A stretch of 64,000 nucleotides of DNA from Saccharomycopsis malanga (GCA_004014935.1 CP025321.1:1984001-2048000); one strand, 5' to 3'. Positions 40,050 through 50,690 are shown, counted from the stretch's first letter. Translations and numbers: made by a program. The notes: generated by a model not told the origin, from the letters alone.

Positions 40050-41771
40050 ATGGAGGCTCTGACGTTGTCGATACATTGGCATGACAACAACCAGCCGATA
40101 TACAGCGTGCATGTTCAGCCCAAGGCCCATAAAAGCTCGGCCCGGTTGGCGACGGGCGGCGGGGACAACAATGTCCGGATGTGGGAGTTGGTTTACGGCG
40201 AAGATAAGACGGTCCGGTCGGTCCGGTACTTGTCAACATTGACTAAACACACGCAAGCGGTCAACGTAGTGCGATTTGACCCAAAGGGCGAGTTGCTCGC
40301 AACCGCAGGGGACGACGGAACCGTGCTTATCTGGCGGATGGCCAGCTCGATTGTCCGCGACTTTGGAGCGGACCCTGACGACGAGATGCAGGAGTCTTGG
40401 ATAGTCCAGCACGCATGCCGGTCCAGCACCTCGGAAATATACGACTTGGCGTGGTCGCCGGACTCCCGGTACATTCTAGCCGGCTCAATGGACAATGTGA
40501 CGCGGATTTACCACGCCAAAACCGGAAAATGCGTCAGAGAACTCGCCGAACACAGCCATTATGTCCAGGGGGTGTGCTGGGACCCCCGCAATGAATACTT
40601 GGCGACCCAGTCCGCTGACCGGTCTGTGCACGTCTACGCGTTGAAACACGGCGCCGAGGGTGCTCCCGGGGCCGATGTTGACATTGCCCCAACCATCTTC
40701 TACAAGATTTCAAAGGCAGACTTGCCCAAAAGCTTGTACCACTACTCTGGTACACCCCCGGTCAGCTCGACCAGCTCGGCCTCGCCAGGGCTCAGCACCC
40801 CGAAGAGTAAGAAGGTGATTTCGACGACGCCGACGCCGTCGCCGACCGCGCCAGCGACAAGTATGCATCCTCCGTCGTCGCTGCGCCGTCTCTCGGCCGG
40901 CCCGCAGCCTCGGTCGCTGTCGCCAGGCCCCTCCGTGGCCCTTCCTGCTGTCCGCCCTATTGACGGCAGTCACGTGCGCAGTGCTCTCTACCATAATGAG
41001 ACGCTTCTATCGTTTTTCCGGCGGTTGACCTTCTCCATTGACGGCAGTATACTTTTGACTCCCTCGGGTGTGTTCAAGACAGCCGTCGACTCTAAGGAGG
41101 AGTCCACTAATACCGTGTATGTGTACACGCGGGCCGGAATCAACTGTCCGCCGGTGTACCATTTGCCCGGATTGAAGAAGCCTGCCGTAGCCATTGCCTT
41201 CTCCCCTGTAAAGTACCAGCTTCGCCGCGGAAACGCCATCCAGGTCTCGCCTATTGGCGTCCGCAAAGGCATGCCAGCGGAGCCGGAACACACAACCGTC
41301 GAGTCCAAAGGGCCTCTAAGGTCTGTCTTGGCTCTCCCGTACCGCATGATGTTTGCCGTAGCCACACAGGACTCCGTAGTGGTCTATGACACCCAGCAGC
41401 AGCAGCCCTTGGGACAGGTATCCAATTTGCACTATTCTGCGTTCACCGACGTTGCCTGGTCATCAGACGGCCGCACGTTGATCATATCGTCGACAGATGG
41501 CTTCTGCTCGATCATTGCATTGAAAAATCAGCTTTTGGGCCTGGTCTATGAGGAGGTTGTTGGTGGGACATCTGATATAGATGTCAGCAGGACGCCGTCC
41601 GAAATCAATGAAATCTCCACCGCTCCTTTACATGAAACAGTAAAGACATTTGAGACGCCAAAAGAGATGCAAGCCAGTCTTGTGACTGGCGAAACTGCCC
41701 TCGATAACATACAGGAGGGCAGTGCTCCGAAAAAAAGACGCATTGCACCTACAGTTGTTGAAAAGAGTTAG
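40050..41771 (+). CDS. CAC2: Chromatin assembly factor 1 subunit B (p60), WD40 protein
   Basis: CAF-1 deposits histones H3-H4 behind replication forks; Cac2 is its WD40 propeller subunit. The product is 573 aa from ATG 40050, with an in-frame GTG 9 bases upstream disregarded. The N-terminus MEA-x-TLSIHWHDNNQPIYS aligns with yeast MEASHLQIYWHDSQPVYS, and the fourth codon is CTG where yeast has Ser. WD repeats are clear (GGGDNNVRMWE, ATAGDDGTVLIW, SQSADRSVHVYA-like, later ISSTDGFCSIIAL). A Ser/Pro/Thr-rich linker lies at about residues 245-305 and holds two more CTG codons. A KKRRIAP basic motif lies near the end. A whole short SINE starts 45 bp past the stop. Confidence 0.92.
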   Translation: MEALTLSIHWHDNNQPIYSVHVQPKAHKSSARLATGGGDNNVRMWELVYGEDKTVRSVRYLSTLTKHTQAVNVVRFDPKGELLATAGDDGTVLIWRMASSIVRDFGADPDDEMQESWIVQHACRSSTSEIYDLAWSPDSRYILAGSMDNVTRIYHAKTGKCVRELAEHSHYVQGVCWDPRNEYLATQSADRSVHVYALKHGAEGAPGADVDIAPTIFYKISKADLPKSLYHYSGTPPVSSTSSASPGLSTPKSKKVISTTPTPSPTAPATSMHPPSSLRRLSAGPQPRSLSPGPSVALPAVRPIDGSHVRSALYHNETLLSFFRRLTFSIDGSILLTPSGVFKTAVDSKEESTNTVYVYTRAGINCPPVYHLPGLKKPAVAIAFSPVKYQLRRGNAIQVSPIGVRKGMPAEPEHTTVESKGPLRSVLALPYRMMFAVATQDSVVVYDTQQQQPLGQVSNLHYSAFTDVAWSSDGRTLIISSTDGFCSIIALKNQLLGLVYEEVVGGTSDIDVSRTPSEINEISTAPLHETVKTFETPKEMQASLVTGETALDNIQEGSAPKKRRIAPTVVEKS

Positions 41772-41816
41772 TTTGAATGGTAATCAAAAGTATTTTACAA
41801 ATCAAAACCAGTTTTT

Positions 41817-42109
41817 GGGCCACTGGGCCATTTGGCTCAATGGTCAGTGCTCTCGGAGAAGAGAAAAACAAGACCTAATAGGAACACGGGTTTGATTCCC
41901 AAGACGACGCTGAACGTGATTTCACAGGCAAGTGTAACTTTCTGAAACACGACCTAGACCAAAGTCTACTTACTTTCCAATTGAGTGACAAGTTTGAGTA
42001 TTTTTTGGGTTTTCCCCACTGCGTTTTACCAAGTTTCTTTAGAATAGTGCGTATATACGAAACTAATATGTACTGGGCTTGAAATATAAGATGTTATTAT
42101 TAGTATTAT
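41817..42109 (+). mobile_element. Short SINE, complete copy with 13-bp target-site duplication
   Basis: 293 bp, from GGGCCACTGGGCCATTTGGC to ATTATTAGTATTAT. A box TGGCTCAATGG at about 41833-41843 and B box GGTTTGATTCC at 41889-41899. The body holds CTGAACGTGATTTCACAGG and the end GTGCGTATATACGAAACTAA..GGGCTTGAAATATAAG. It is bounded by perfect direct repeats AAAACCAGTTTTT at 41804-41816 and 42110-42122. A tRNA-like head, an unrelated body, a simple-repeat tail and a target duplication together define a SINE moved by LINE machinery. Confidence 0.92.
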
Positions 42110-42466
42110 AAAACCAGTTTTTGTAGTATATTTCGAATACTGCCAAAAAGCTTACAAAAGCTTTTATTCTTCATTGTTCGTTTTTATTTTTTTTCCATTG
42201 TATATTAAATAAAGTCAAAGCTTGCACCACACCATGGTGGCAGCCCATTGTAGGTAGAATTCCAGTGGTAAGCTCTTTAATTCAAGATAGAATGAGTATT
42301 GCTTGATTGTATTAATCAACTGTTAGACGTAAAAAAAAGTCAGTGTTTTCTAATATATTAACGACTTGTCACGTACTTTGTTGGCCCTAATAACGGAAAG
42401 GAATCGCAGAGAGGGTCGTCGAAAGTGATTTGTAAAAACTGATATAAATTATATAATTTGACAATG

Positions 42467-42497
42467 AGCCACTGGGCTTGAAATATATGATATTATT
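42467..42497 (+). mobile_element. Short SINE tail joined to a head-like word
   Basis: GAGCCACTGGGCTTGAAATA: the head word GCCACTGGGC runs straight into the family's 3' end, as at 35570. Confidence 0.55.
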
Positions 42498-42613
42498 CTT
42501 GTTTGACAATGAAGCCGCTGAGCCGGATTCCCCAGCAGCCCTTTTGTTTCTAATAATGAAATTAGCAAAAATTGGTCATATTAATTGCCGAGATATACCC
42601 TCAAAAATCAAAG

Positions 42614-43435
42614 ATTACGCCTGTATGCCTTACGACTGTCGAGTGGCCAAGTTGGTTAGGCCATGCGCCACACAAAATAGTGCAGAATAGTGCAGAAAAT
42701 GAAGTGTGGCGTTCCTCACTTGGGGTTTTGGTACTCGATTCCCGCTGTTGACGTTTTGGAGTAATCGTCAAATGTTCTATTGAGTTAAAACTGTTCTATC
42801 CAGGTTATTTTGGTTTGAAAAAATGTACTCCAATGTTTTATATTTTTTGCAATACTCTAGTACTATTTATAACAAAAAATATCGTATTTTCGAATAAATA
42901 TTTGATATAACGGAAAATTGTCAATTTTGACAAAAAATTAATTCTTTCAAGTCATATTTTACAGGTTTTACAGCAAACCAAACCATACCAAAATAATATT
43001 TATATACTCTTTAAATACTAAAGTTTTATACCATGTAGCTTGATTTGAGATTTGGCTGTTGTATAATACTAAACAGTGAGAAAGTATTATTTTATCGAAA
43101 ATAGCACTTTATTTTTGAAAATAATGATTTTCACCTCTCAGAGAGTGTTTGTTTACTTCTTGTCATTGTTTCATAATTCTTGACTGCTTTTAGTTTTATT
43201 CATGCTTTCTTCAAGATTTTAATGAGGTTTTATTCATGCTTTCTTCAAGATTTTAATGAGGTTTTATTCCAAAGAAACGCGAATTTCAAAAGCTTATTAC
43301 TTACGGTTCTCAGAGTAGCTTGTATTTGATAATAATCATTATACATTGTCAAAGCAGCATACTTGAACATTCACAATACCTTAAATATTTTATGGGGCTC
43401 GTTAAAGCGTAATAAGGTTGTTAATAAGCTCGGTT
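42614..43435 (+). mobile_element. Long tRNA-headed repeat, copy H
   Basis: Starts TTACGCCTGTATGCCTTACG. A box TGGCCAAGTTGG is at about 42643-42654. The hairpin GCCACAC..GTGTGGC encloses two AATAGTGCAG units, and the B-box-like ACTCGATTCCCG is near 42732. The core runs at about 42905-42965 and the tail side to GCGTAATAAGGTTG. Two tandem 38-bp units (TTTTATTCATGCTTTCTTCA..) lie at about 43193-43268. A GACTCGAACCGCTCTC word follows at 43470. Confidence 0.8.
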
Positions 43436-43684
43436 GGAACCTATGAACAAAAGAATGACACACCAAAGACTCGAACCGCTCTCTTTTTTCACAACTCATA
43501 GGATTAAAGTATGATTACACATGGCACATAACCATACCAACTAGGACAGCATGTGTATTATGGTCACCCGCCGGTGCTTATCAGTTGGCTGCTCGGCGTC
43601 CGGAATTAGTCACTATAGTTAATGCAGCGTAGGCTATATGGCCCCCTTCGGACGGGATCGGGCAGGCAGACCATTAAAAAAGGA

Positions 43685-43692
43685 TATAAAAA
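43685..43692 (+). promoter_or_regulatory. TATA box of the ADH6-like gene
   Basis: TATAAAAA, 80 bp before ATG 43772. Its place inside the upstream open frame argues that the earlier ATG at 43622 is not the start. Confidence 0.5.
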
Positions 43693-43771
43693 GCAAGGGT
43701 GCAAAGCAAGCGGGCAAAGCAAGTCGCGAGGTGACTTTTCAACGACCAAAAAGGCAGAATTAGGACAGAAA

Positions 43772-44875
43772 ATGGGATATCCAGACACATTTGAAGGGTT
43801 TGCAATCACGGATCTCAGCAAGTGGTCAACCACTGAAAAGATTGAGTTTGAACCAAAGCCGTTGACTGAGAAAGACGTGGAAATTGAAATTGACGCATGC
43901 GGCATCTGCGGGTCGGACGTCCACACCGCCACAGGTGGCTGGGCCAAGCCTGCCGTTCCTTTGGTTGTTGGACATGAGATTATTGGGTCTGTTAAACGTG
44001 TGGGTTCTGGGGTAACTGAGTTCAAGGTCGGAGACCGTGTTGGATGTGGGGCACAGGTGTGGGCCTGTTTGCAGGACAGCTGTGTGCCTTGTTCCACCGA
44101 AAACGAGGTGTACTGTCCTCACATGGTTCACACCTACAACTGTACGTATCCAAAGGAAAGCGGCAAGTCTGCTGGATCCAAGGCATACGGTGGTTATTCG
44201 TCACACATCAGAGTGCACGAATATTTCACCTTCAAGATCCCTGATGCTTTGGACACCAAGGCTGCAGCTCCAATGCTCTGTGCAGGCATCACTGTGTATT
44301 CCCCATTGGTGAGAAACGGTGCAGGGCCTGGCAAGAAGATTGGTGTTGTTGGCATTGGCGGCCTAGGCCACTTTGGCATACAATTCGCTAAAGCACTTGG
44401 TGCCGAAGTGTACGTATTTTCCAGAACCGATAAGAAAAAGGAAGACGCTTTGAAATTGGGTGCCGACCATTACATTGCTACGGCAAATAAAGGCTGGAAC
44501 GACCCGTTGAAATTCCAGCTTGATGCTATCATTTCCACTGCCAATTCGTCCAGCAACTTTGATCTCGGCTCCTACTTGTCTACTTTGAAAGTCGGTGGAA
44601 AGTTTGTTGCTGTTGGCTTGCCCGAAGAACCATTCACCGTAGGTCCTTCTGCCTTTATCAGCAACGCCTCGTCCTTGTCTAGTTCCCATTTGGGCAATAG
44701 ACAAGAAATGCAAGCCATGTTGCAATTGGCCGCAGAAAAAAACATCTCCGCTTGGTACGAACCAATCCCAATCTCCGCCGATGGCGTCAAGAAAGGTCTT
44801 GAAAAATGCCATAACAATGACGTTAAGTATAGAGTCGTTCTCACTGATTTCGACAAACAATTTGCTCGTAATTAA
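43772..44875 (+). CDS. NADP-dependent medium-chain alcohol dehydrogenase, Adh6/cinnamyl type
   Basis: Zinc enzyme reducing aldehydes (cinnamaldehyde, furfural, fusel aldehydes) with NADPH in the cytosol. From ATG 43772 it is 367 aa, close to Saccharomyces Adh6 (360), and starts MGYPDTFEGFAI as that family does. The frame is open to ATG 43622, but the extra 50 residues have no counterpart and include the TATA box. Catalytic zinc ligands are C46 (in CGICGSD), H68 (GHEIIG) and Cys164 (APMLCAG). Structural zinc cysteines are C99, C104, C107 and C115. The Rossmann motif GIGGLG lies near 190, followed by a Ser/Arg pair (FSRTD) suited to NADP. Family certain; ADH6 or ADH7 cannot be told apart. Confidence 0.92.
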   Translation: MGYPDTFEGFAITDLSKWSTTEKIEFEPKPLTEKDVEIEIDACGICGSDVHTATGGWAKPAVPLVVGHEIIGSVKRVGSGVTEFKVGDRVGCGAQVWACLQDSCVPCSTENEVYCPHMVHTYNCTYPKESGKSAGSKAYGGYSSHIRVHEYFTFKIPDALDTKAAAPMLCAGITVYSPLVRNGAGPGKKIGVVGIGGLGHFGIQFAKALGAEVYVFSRTDKKKEDALKLGADHYIATANKGWNDPLKFQLDAIISTANSSSNFDLGSYLSTLKVGGKFVAVGLPEEPFTVGPSAFISNASSLSSSHLGNRQEMQAMLQLAAEKNISAWYEPIPISADGVKKGLEKCHNNDVKYRVVLTDFDKQFARN

Positions 44876-45000
44876 CTGCTGTAGGCCTCTGCAGTTGCTT
44901 TTACATACGCTCATAAATACGTATTTTACTCTGTCAATTTCGTAAAATAAACACCAATCTCAAAACATTTAATAACGAGTTGAAAACCCAATTCCAGCTT

Positions 45001-45080
45001 TTATGGCTTAGTTGGTTGGGTTATGTGCCATGGTCCTCTCAGGTTTTCATGGCGAGCCAAGTTTCAATTCGCGCCGCGGT
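45001..45080 (+). other. tRNA-like remnant
   Basis: A box ATGGCTTAGTTGG at about 45003-45015 and B box GTTTCAATTCG at 45061-45071. GGGTTATGTGCC resembles the long family's GGCCATGCGCC. The stems do not close into a tRNA. Confidence 0.4.
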
Positions 45081-45361
45081 TATTTCCTAGTAAGATTTTA
45101 ATAGTAATAATAGGGGCTGGTTCTGTAGATTATGTGGGAAATTAATAATGATAATAATCTCTTCACTAAATTGTAAAGTAGGCATTAATTGGCCTAGTTT
45201 GTAATATGGTGTTTGTTTAAAAAGTGTATTTAATCTTTATAAGAATGCAAAATACGAAAAAGTTAAATTCTGGTACAAGCTGTTTTTTACCGAAAACTGG
45301 TCTCAAGTATCATTATTTCTGTAATAGAGTATGATAAAAGCGTTAAATTTTCTAAAAATAA

Positions 45362-45488
45362 CGAGAGCCACTGATAAAAACGAGGGCAAGATAATGAATT
45401 GATTAAAATATGATAAAAACGAGGACAAGATAATGAATTGATTAAAATATGATAAAAACGAGGGCAAGGTAATGAATTAATTAAAATA
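45362..45488. repeat. Tandem repeat, three 46-bp units
   Basis: The unit reads GATAAAAACGAGGGCAAGAT, then AATGAATTGATTAAAATAT, three times with few changes. Confidence 0.85.
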
Positions 45489-45573
45489 TGAAAAAAGCAA
45501 ATTTAAAAAAACAAATGATCAAATGCAAACATTTTGCAATTGCCAGTACGTTATTGAATTATTATACAAAGTA

Positions 45574-48500
45574 TCAAAGTCTCAATTCTTCGGGCGAGAC
45601 TTTGTCAAACAACTCCTGGACGAGGGCAATGATTTTATCAATTTCGTCTGTGATTTGGGAGGAAACCAAGATGTATGAGTATACCAAAGTGAAATCGTCG
45701 TCTTTAACTATGACATTTTGTCCGTTTTTCTGGTCATGACGAACCTCTGCCAATTTAGCCAACATGCGGTCTTTTGAATGAACTGTAGAGACCCCTTTTG
45801 TAGGCAAAGGTAATCCCAATTTCATGGCAGAGGCAATCATGTAAAAATTAAGAAGCACTCTTCCTTCTAATTCTTCGCGTTCAGCACGAATACGATCTAG
45901 AACGTATGCCTTGCCTTCTGTGAGGATGGCATTTTTCATGATGATCATATGAGCGTTTTCTATGGAATTGATGATGGTCTGGGTGCTTCGGAGCAATGCC
46001 TTGTAAGCGGTTGCGTTGAAAGGGCCTTTTAGACGGAGTTCCATTGGCGCCTGAGAGCACAAAGTTTCTAATTCGCTGAACAATTCGTGGATTTTGAATT
46101 TCTCAGGAATTCCTGTAAGTTCGTATTGGTCTGGGCTGTTTTCACAAGGTTTATAGCCCAATGGATCCCCATTCCATAGAATACCCAATTGCAACCAGAG
46201 AACAGGCAATCCTTTTTTGAGTCTGCTACGAGCGCTTTGGGGAAGAACAAAGGTAGTGATGAATATTGCCCACATTACGCCGATGGAGACACTGACGAAT
46301 CTATGGAAACCGATTTCTTGGATAATAGGGCTGTTTCCGCCCTCGCGGTCGTCCTCCTCTTCGTCTAAAGTCATGGAATAGCTGTACAAGGCAGTCAAGT
46401 TGTATGTAAGTAGAATAAACCGCCCATAGGCATTGAAGCTGGTCCAGTTCAATATAATGTTGAAAGACGGGATGGAGATCAAAAACCCGACTATGGCCAA
46501 AGCCCAGGGTTCTCCTGAGAAGAGTTTCCAAGTGAGAACCGCCACTGTAGCGCCTAGAAATGTTCCTACAATCCGCCACTTCACTGTCATTTGTGTGCCT
46601 CCTACAGACTTGTTGATCATGATGGAATATATTACCAAGGCCCATTCGAGCCGCCAGTCAGCAAAAAACTCTTTTGTTCGTGGGAAAAAGGCCACTCCTG
46701 ATAAAAAGAAAGCGCCAATGCCAACTCTGACGCCAAACTGGACATCTGACCGTCGGAAATAGCTGAAGAAACGCCAGATTCTGTAGCGGAAGTTGTTGCT
46801 AGCGGGATTCTGAGTGAAAATGTTCAAATGAGGTCTGTCGTTATGCGCTGGATAGGTGTTTTGAATGTCAGGGGTTTCCAGGGTTTGTCTGTGTTTTCCA
46901 ACAACCCATTTATAAGAACGAGGCTGGTTTTCCTTTATGATAGCGTAGTCTTCTAATAAAGTCAAGATTTTGGCCAATTCCGTAGAATATTCGTTCAACG
47001 AATAGGCAAAGTTGAAACAAGAAGCCGCCACTTCTTCCTCATCTGCCTTAAGCTCGTTGCCTTTGATGAGTCTGAAAAGATCGTCACTGTACACTTTCTC
47101 CATGGCTTTGGCCTGTTTGTCTGAAAACAAGCTCTGTGCACGCTCTAAGCTGGTGGCGTATCTGCTGGTTCTGATGACATCAAAGGGCGCTTCGTCCTCA
47201 AAGGGCACATTGTCCAATATCTCACGAATAGTAAACGAAAATGACTTCAAAGGTGGTCCTAGATAGTATATAAACATGTTGAAAAGCTGGGAGGCGTTTA
47301 TTGGGCGGGTGGATACGCCAATGTCTTCATCACTAGTCTGATGAGGCAATACACTACTGGCATGAACAAGCATTTCGTCCTCATTGATGCGAAAGCTTTT
47401 CCTGCTTCTACTGTTACGAGAACCATATATACTTGCTGGGTCTGAGGACGATTCGTGGGAAGTTTCCATAATATCAGCTGAAAACAGCTCATGAAGCAAC
47501 TTCCACTGTAAATCGGAGCTGTTTTTCAAACCAGCCAAATATCGAGTCAACAAAACAGTGGAAGAGACAAGCTTTTCCAATATAGAGTACTCTTTTTCCT
47601 TTCCGGAAACAAGCAACTCGTATTTTGTTTCTTCAAGAGCAGTTTTCAAAGAGACTACGTTTTTACGCAACTGCTCCTGAGTCTTTACAACAGCAAGTTC
47701 GTGGGTGTCTGAACCAGTGAGAAACTTGTCAGATAGCAACGAAAGCAAGTCGCTCATCAAGTAGTACGACTCGTTGAGCTGTTGTTTGATTTTATCCTGG
47801 CTGCTTTGCGGCCACAACACATAGCAAAGCACAATGGAGATAACAGCCCCAAAGACTACTATACGAAATACAGAGTCAAGACGATCAATGGGAATGGATC
47901 CAGCTTTTCTACTGCCTTCCTTAACAATGGAAGAAATCATAGAGGTCGAGGCCAACGAGCATGCAACATTGAATGTCTGACGGCCCACCTTTTGTTTGAA
48001 AACACTGACTATGCCTTGTGCCAATGAGATTACAGTAACGTTGATTAGATAGCTGATTTCGTCCTCGCCAATATTGTACATGTAGCTCAGAATCGCAGCA
48101 CAGAGGAAACTCACGCCCACACTGTAAAGTAGCGAGATTGCTATAAACAAAACAGACTGGTGCATTGACCCAATAGAGCGAGAGGGATGGAAATACACTG
48201 CAACCGTTGCCACCAAATGCTTATTATCGCTCGTGCCAAGCATTCTACCTATAGATTGGTTATACACTGCTAACGACGCAATAAAATACGCAATGGAACA
48301 CTTGAGAACATCGCGAGACAAGTATCCTGCTATCATACTGTACATATATGACCAAACTAAATAGAATCGACCCCACAATCGGCCTCTCCAGCCAACACGG
48401 CCACTTATCCCATATGGCACATTTTCTTCTAACGTGCCCATTGTAATCTCCCCAGAGTCCCCTACAAGGTTTATCACATGTCCATGTGCTGTTTCCCCAG

Positions 48501-48672
48501 TCTCGGGAATCACAACAGAACTCGTGTTGATTATACGATGATATATCTCATTAAGTTGCGACTGGTCAAGAACCTCGGAATTGTTACCAGAACTATATAC
48601 AGAAGAAGTAGACGCCCGCCTCTTGAGAAGCGACGACGGCGACAGCGTGCGAAATAGCTTCTCGAGTGGCAT
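45574..48672 (-). CDS. Large membrane protein of the aromatic-acid-exporter / DUF2421 type, Bre4-like
   Basis: 1032 aa from ATG 48672, with two blocks of membrane helices. The first, at about residues 110-300, includes SIAYFIASLAVYNQSIGRML. The second, at about 680-860, includes IYSIMINKSVGG and LTYNLTALYSYSM. A long cytosolic domain separates them and a helical C-terminal DUF2421 region follows. This is the plan of yeast Bre4 (1125 aa), linked to brefeldin A sensitivity and endocytosis, and of fungal FUSC/ArAE proteins. The N-terminus is Ser-rich (LFRTLSPSSLLKRRASTSS), a likely phosphorylation region. The transported substrate is unknown. It is convergent with the ADH6-like gene. Confidence 0.83.
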   Translation of the reverse strand: MPLEKLFRTLSPSSLLKRRASTSSVYSSGNNSEVLDQSQLNEIYHRIINTSSVVIPETGETAHGHVINLVGDSGEITMGTLEENVPYGISGRVGWRGRLWGRFYLVWSYMYSMIAGYLSRDVLKCSIAYFIASLAVYNQSIGRMLGTSDNKHLVATVAVYFHPSRSIGSMHQSVLFIAISLLYSVGVSFLCAAILSYMYNIGEDEISYLINVTVISLAQGIVSVFKQKVGRQTFNVACSLASTSMISSIVKEGSRKAGSIPIDRLDSVFRIVVFGAVISIVLCYVLWPQSSQDKIKQQLNESYYLMSDLLSLLSDKFLTGSDTHELAVVKTQEQLRKNVVSLKTALEETKYELLVSGKEKEYSILEKLVSSTVLLTRYLAGLKNSSDLQWKLLHELFSADIMETSHESSSDPASIYGSRNSRSRKSFRINEDEMLVHASSVLPHQTSDEDIGVSTRPINASQLFNMFIYYLGPPLKSFSFTIREILDNVPFEDEAPFDVIRTSRYATSLERAQSLFSDKQAKAMEKVYSDDLFRLIKGNELKADEEEVAASCFNFAYSLNEYSTELAKILTLLEDYAIIKENQPRSYKWVVGKHRQTLETPDIQNTYPAHNDRPHLNIFTQNPASNNFRYRIWRFFSYFRRSDVQFGVRVGIGAFFLSGVAFFPRTKEFFADWRLEWALVIYSIMINKSVGGTQMTVKWRIVGTFLGATVAVLTWKLFSGEPWALAIVGFLISIPSFNIILNWTSFNAYGRFILLTYNLTALYSYSMTLDEEEDDREGGNSPIIQEIGFHRFVSVSIGVMWAIFITTFVLPQSARSRLKKGLPVLWLQLGILWNGDPLGYKPCENSPDQYELTGIPEKFKIHELFSELETLCSQAPMELRLKGPFNATAYKALLRSTQTIINSIENAHMIIMKNAILTEGKAYVLDRIRAEREELEGRVLLNFYMIASAMKLGLPLPTKGVSTVHSKDRMLAKLAEVRHDQKNGQNVIVKDDDFTLVYSYILVSSQITDEIDKIIALVQELFDKVSPEELRL

Positions 48673-49224
48673 TTAAAACACTCTATTGTATTTCGTTGAT
48701 CCAATTCATGTTGAAATAATCCATCATTTGGTGTTCCTCCATATATTAAACCACTTGATGGTTATGAGCGATGGATAATATAAAATGTTGCTACATGAAA
48801 TATTATCACCTTATATTTCGAGCCCATATATGGTAATAAATACTATATAATATTTAGTATATAATAAATGATATCTGGTGGTAAACTTCTATATGCTTCT
48901 AGTCATATGGTCTGATTCACTAGATATTTAACCCCCTTACTCTATGTTTTGCTCTTCTTACAGTTTCTCTCTTGAATCTCCTTATTTTGTTTACTATTTT
49001 TTATTGGCTAGATTTATCAGGCAATACTCTAGCCATTGACGTTTCCTATTTTTGTTACTTCTGCGAGTCTACACAGTGGTCTATACCATTCGATTACTCT
49101 TTTTAGACATCTCACTGTTCTAATTCACTATTCAAGACTATTTTACTTCTTGTTTCCTTTTATATAGTCAGCTATCGTTTTACCCATTCTCCGTTCAATA
49201 CAAACCCATCCTAATTTTACAATC

Positions 49225-49315
49225 TTATATTTCAGCACATATCGGTTTGCTAACGCGCCAAGGGACTTGGTGAAACCCAGTGGGGAAAATCCAAATGTAG
49301 TTTTTTCCTCAAATC
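49225..49315 (-). mobile_element. Short SINE 3' fragment
   Basis: Reverse tail CTTATATTTCAGC, CATATCGGTTTGC, then AAGGGACTTGGTGAAACCCA and GTGGGGAAAATCC. It directly adjoins the tail end of long repeat copy E. Confidence 0.65.
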
Positions 49316-50275
49316 TAGGCCTTTAACGAGAACAATACAATTGACATATCGTTATATTGAAAGCTAAAACTTGCTTTGTACTTTTTGGCAAAAAAACAAA
49401 AGTCAAAGTAACATTAACATACTTGCAACTTTAAGTTGAATAGGAATAGAAGGTTTTCAAAACGGACTCGTCTGAATCGAGGTATAAAGCTTAATAATAA
49501 GCTTATTGCGCTTTACCGAGCCCCTTAAGATATTCATGCTATAGTGGAAATTGAAATATGCCATTTTTGCAATATGTAATGATTATTGTGGAATATATGT
49601 TCCTCCGAGAACCTATTATAAAAAATACACTTGAGACAGGCATTTTTATGGAATAAATACTTGTTAAAATCCTGGAGGAAGCATAGGTAAAACTAAAAGC
49701 AATCAAAACTATGGAATAACGTTAATACATAAAGAAAATTACCTTGATGAGCGAAAAAATACGATACTTAATAAATTATGTGTTATTTTCGTCAAAATGA
49801 TAATTTCTCATTATTTAAAAATGTTTTGAAAGCCAGATATCAAAACAATTTAGATGATTCGAAACTTTAGATTTTGCAGAATATAGAAATATGTTTTTTG
49901 TCTGGTTTGTTTTGCTGTAAAGGCCCTAGAATATGACTTGAAAGAATCAACATTTTGGAAATTTTGGCAATTTTCCGATATATCAAATATTTATTGCAAA
50001 ATCTGATTTTTTTACTTCAAATAGCATTGTAATATAGAAACAAAATCAAAAATATTGGACTATAATTTTTCAAACCAGAATAACCTGGATAGCATAGATT
50101 TAACTCAATAAAACGTTTGATGAATATTTCAAAACGTCAACAGCGCGAATCGAGTACCAAAGCCCAAAGTGAGGAACGCCACACTTCATTTTCTGCACTA
50201 TTCTGCACTATTTTGTGTGGCGCATGGTCTAACCAACTCGGCCACTGGGAAATAGTAAGGCGTTTTGCATATATG
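49316..50275 (-). mobile_element. Long tRNA-headed repeat, copy E
   Basis: About 0.96 kb. The head is at the right, with A box in reverse (CCAACTCGGCCA) at about 50233-50244 and two AATAGTGCAG-type units between hairpin arms. The core is at about 49930-49990. It shares subfamily-specific blocks with copy F (AAATTACCTTGATGAGCGAA, TTGGAAATTTTGGCAATTT), so these two look like the younger or most related pair. Confidence 0.82.
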
Positions 50276-50308
50276 CTTATTAGATAATATTGAGCTTGAA
50301 AAAATTTG

Positions 50309-50341
<33 letters not shown>

Positions 50342-50395
50342 GCCACTGGGCCATTTGGCTCAGTGGTCCGTGCTCTCGGAGAAGAGAAAACCAAG
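50342..50395 (+). mobile_element. Short SINE head after a TTA microsatellite
   Basis: (TTA)n at 50310-50341 runs straight into GCCACTGGGCCATTTGGCTC and GGAGAAGAGAAAACCAAGA; the body is missing. The microsatellite may be the tail of a preceding copy. Confidence 0.65.
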
Positions 50396-50690
50396 ATTTT
50401 GGTACTAAAAGGTCTAAAATAAAATCCATGAATAAAACAAAATTTATAACAAGATTTTGGTACTAAAAGGTATAATAATAATAATCTTATATTTCAAGCC
50501 CAGTACATATCAGTTCCGTATGTACGCGCAATGTCTGAGGGGACTTGGTAAAATCCATAAAGAAACAAGATTTATTACAAGTTTTTGGTACTAAAAGTTG
50601 TAAAATAAAATCCATAAACAAAATTTATAAAACGTGTTTGGTACTAAAAGTTGTAAAATAAAATTCATAAAGAAAATCCATGAATAAAAC
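50392..50690. repeat. Minisatellite, about 60-bp unit, interrupted by a short SINE tail
   Basis: Units carry TTTTGGTACTAAAAGG, AAAATAAAATCCAT and AAACAAAATTTATAA. A reverse short-SINE 3' end (CTTATATTTCAAGCCCAGTA, GTACGCGCAATGTC) lies inside at about 50472-50555. The array ends about 45 bp from the PCS60 stop codon. Confidence 0.75.

Larger units (their letters stand above)
44876..45573. other. Intergenic, between convergent ADH6-like and BRE4-like genes
   Basis: It contains a tRNA-like remnant (45001-45080), a short-SINE body piece (about 45140-45215, matching TCTTCACTAAATTGTA at 62610), and three 46-bp tandem units (45362-45488). Nothing else was seen. Confidence 0.5.

Noticed and set aside
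43622-43771. 50-residue N-terminal extension of the ADH6-like protein
   Set aside because: Not conserved, contains the TATA box, and the family start is at 43772.
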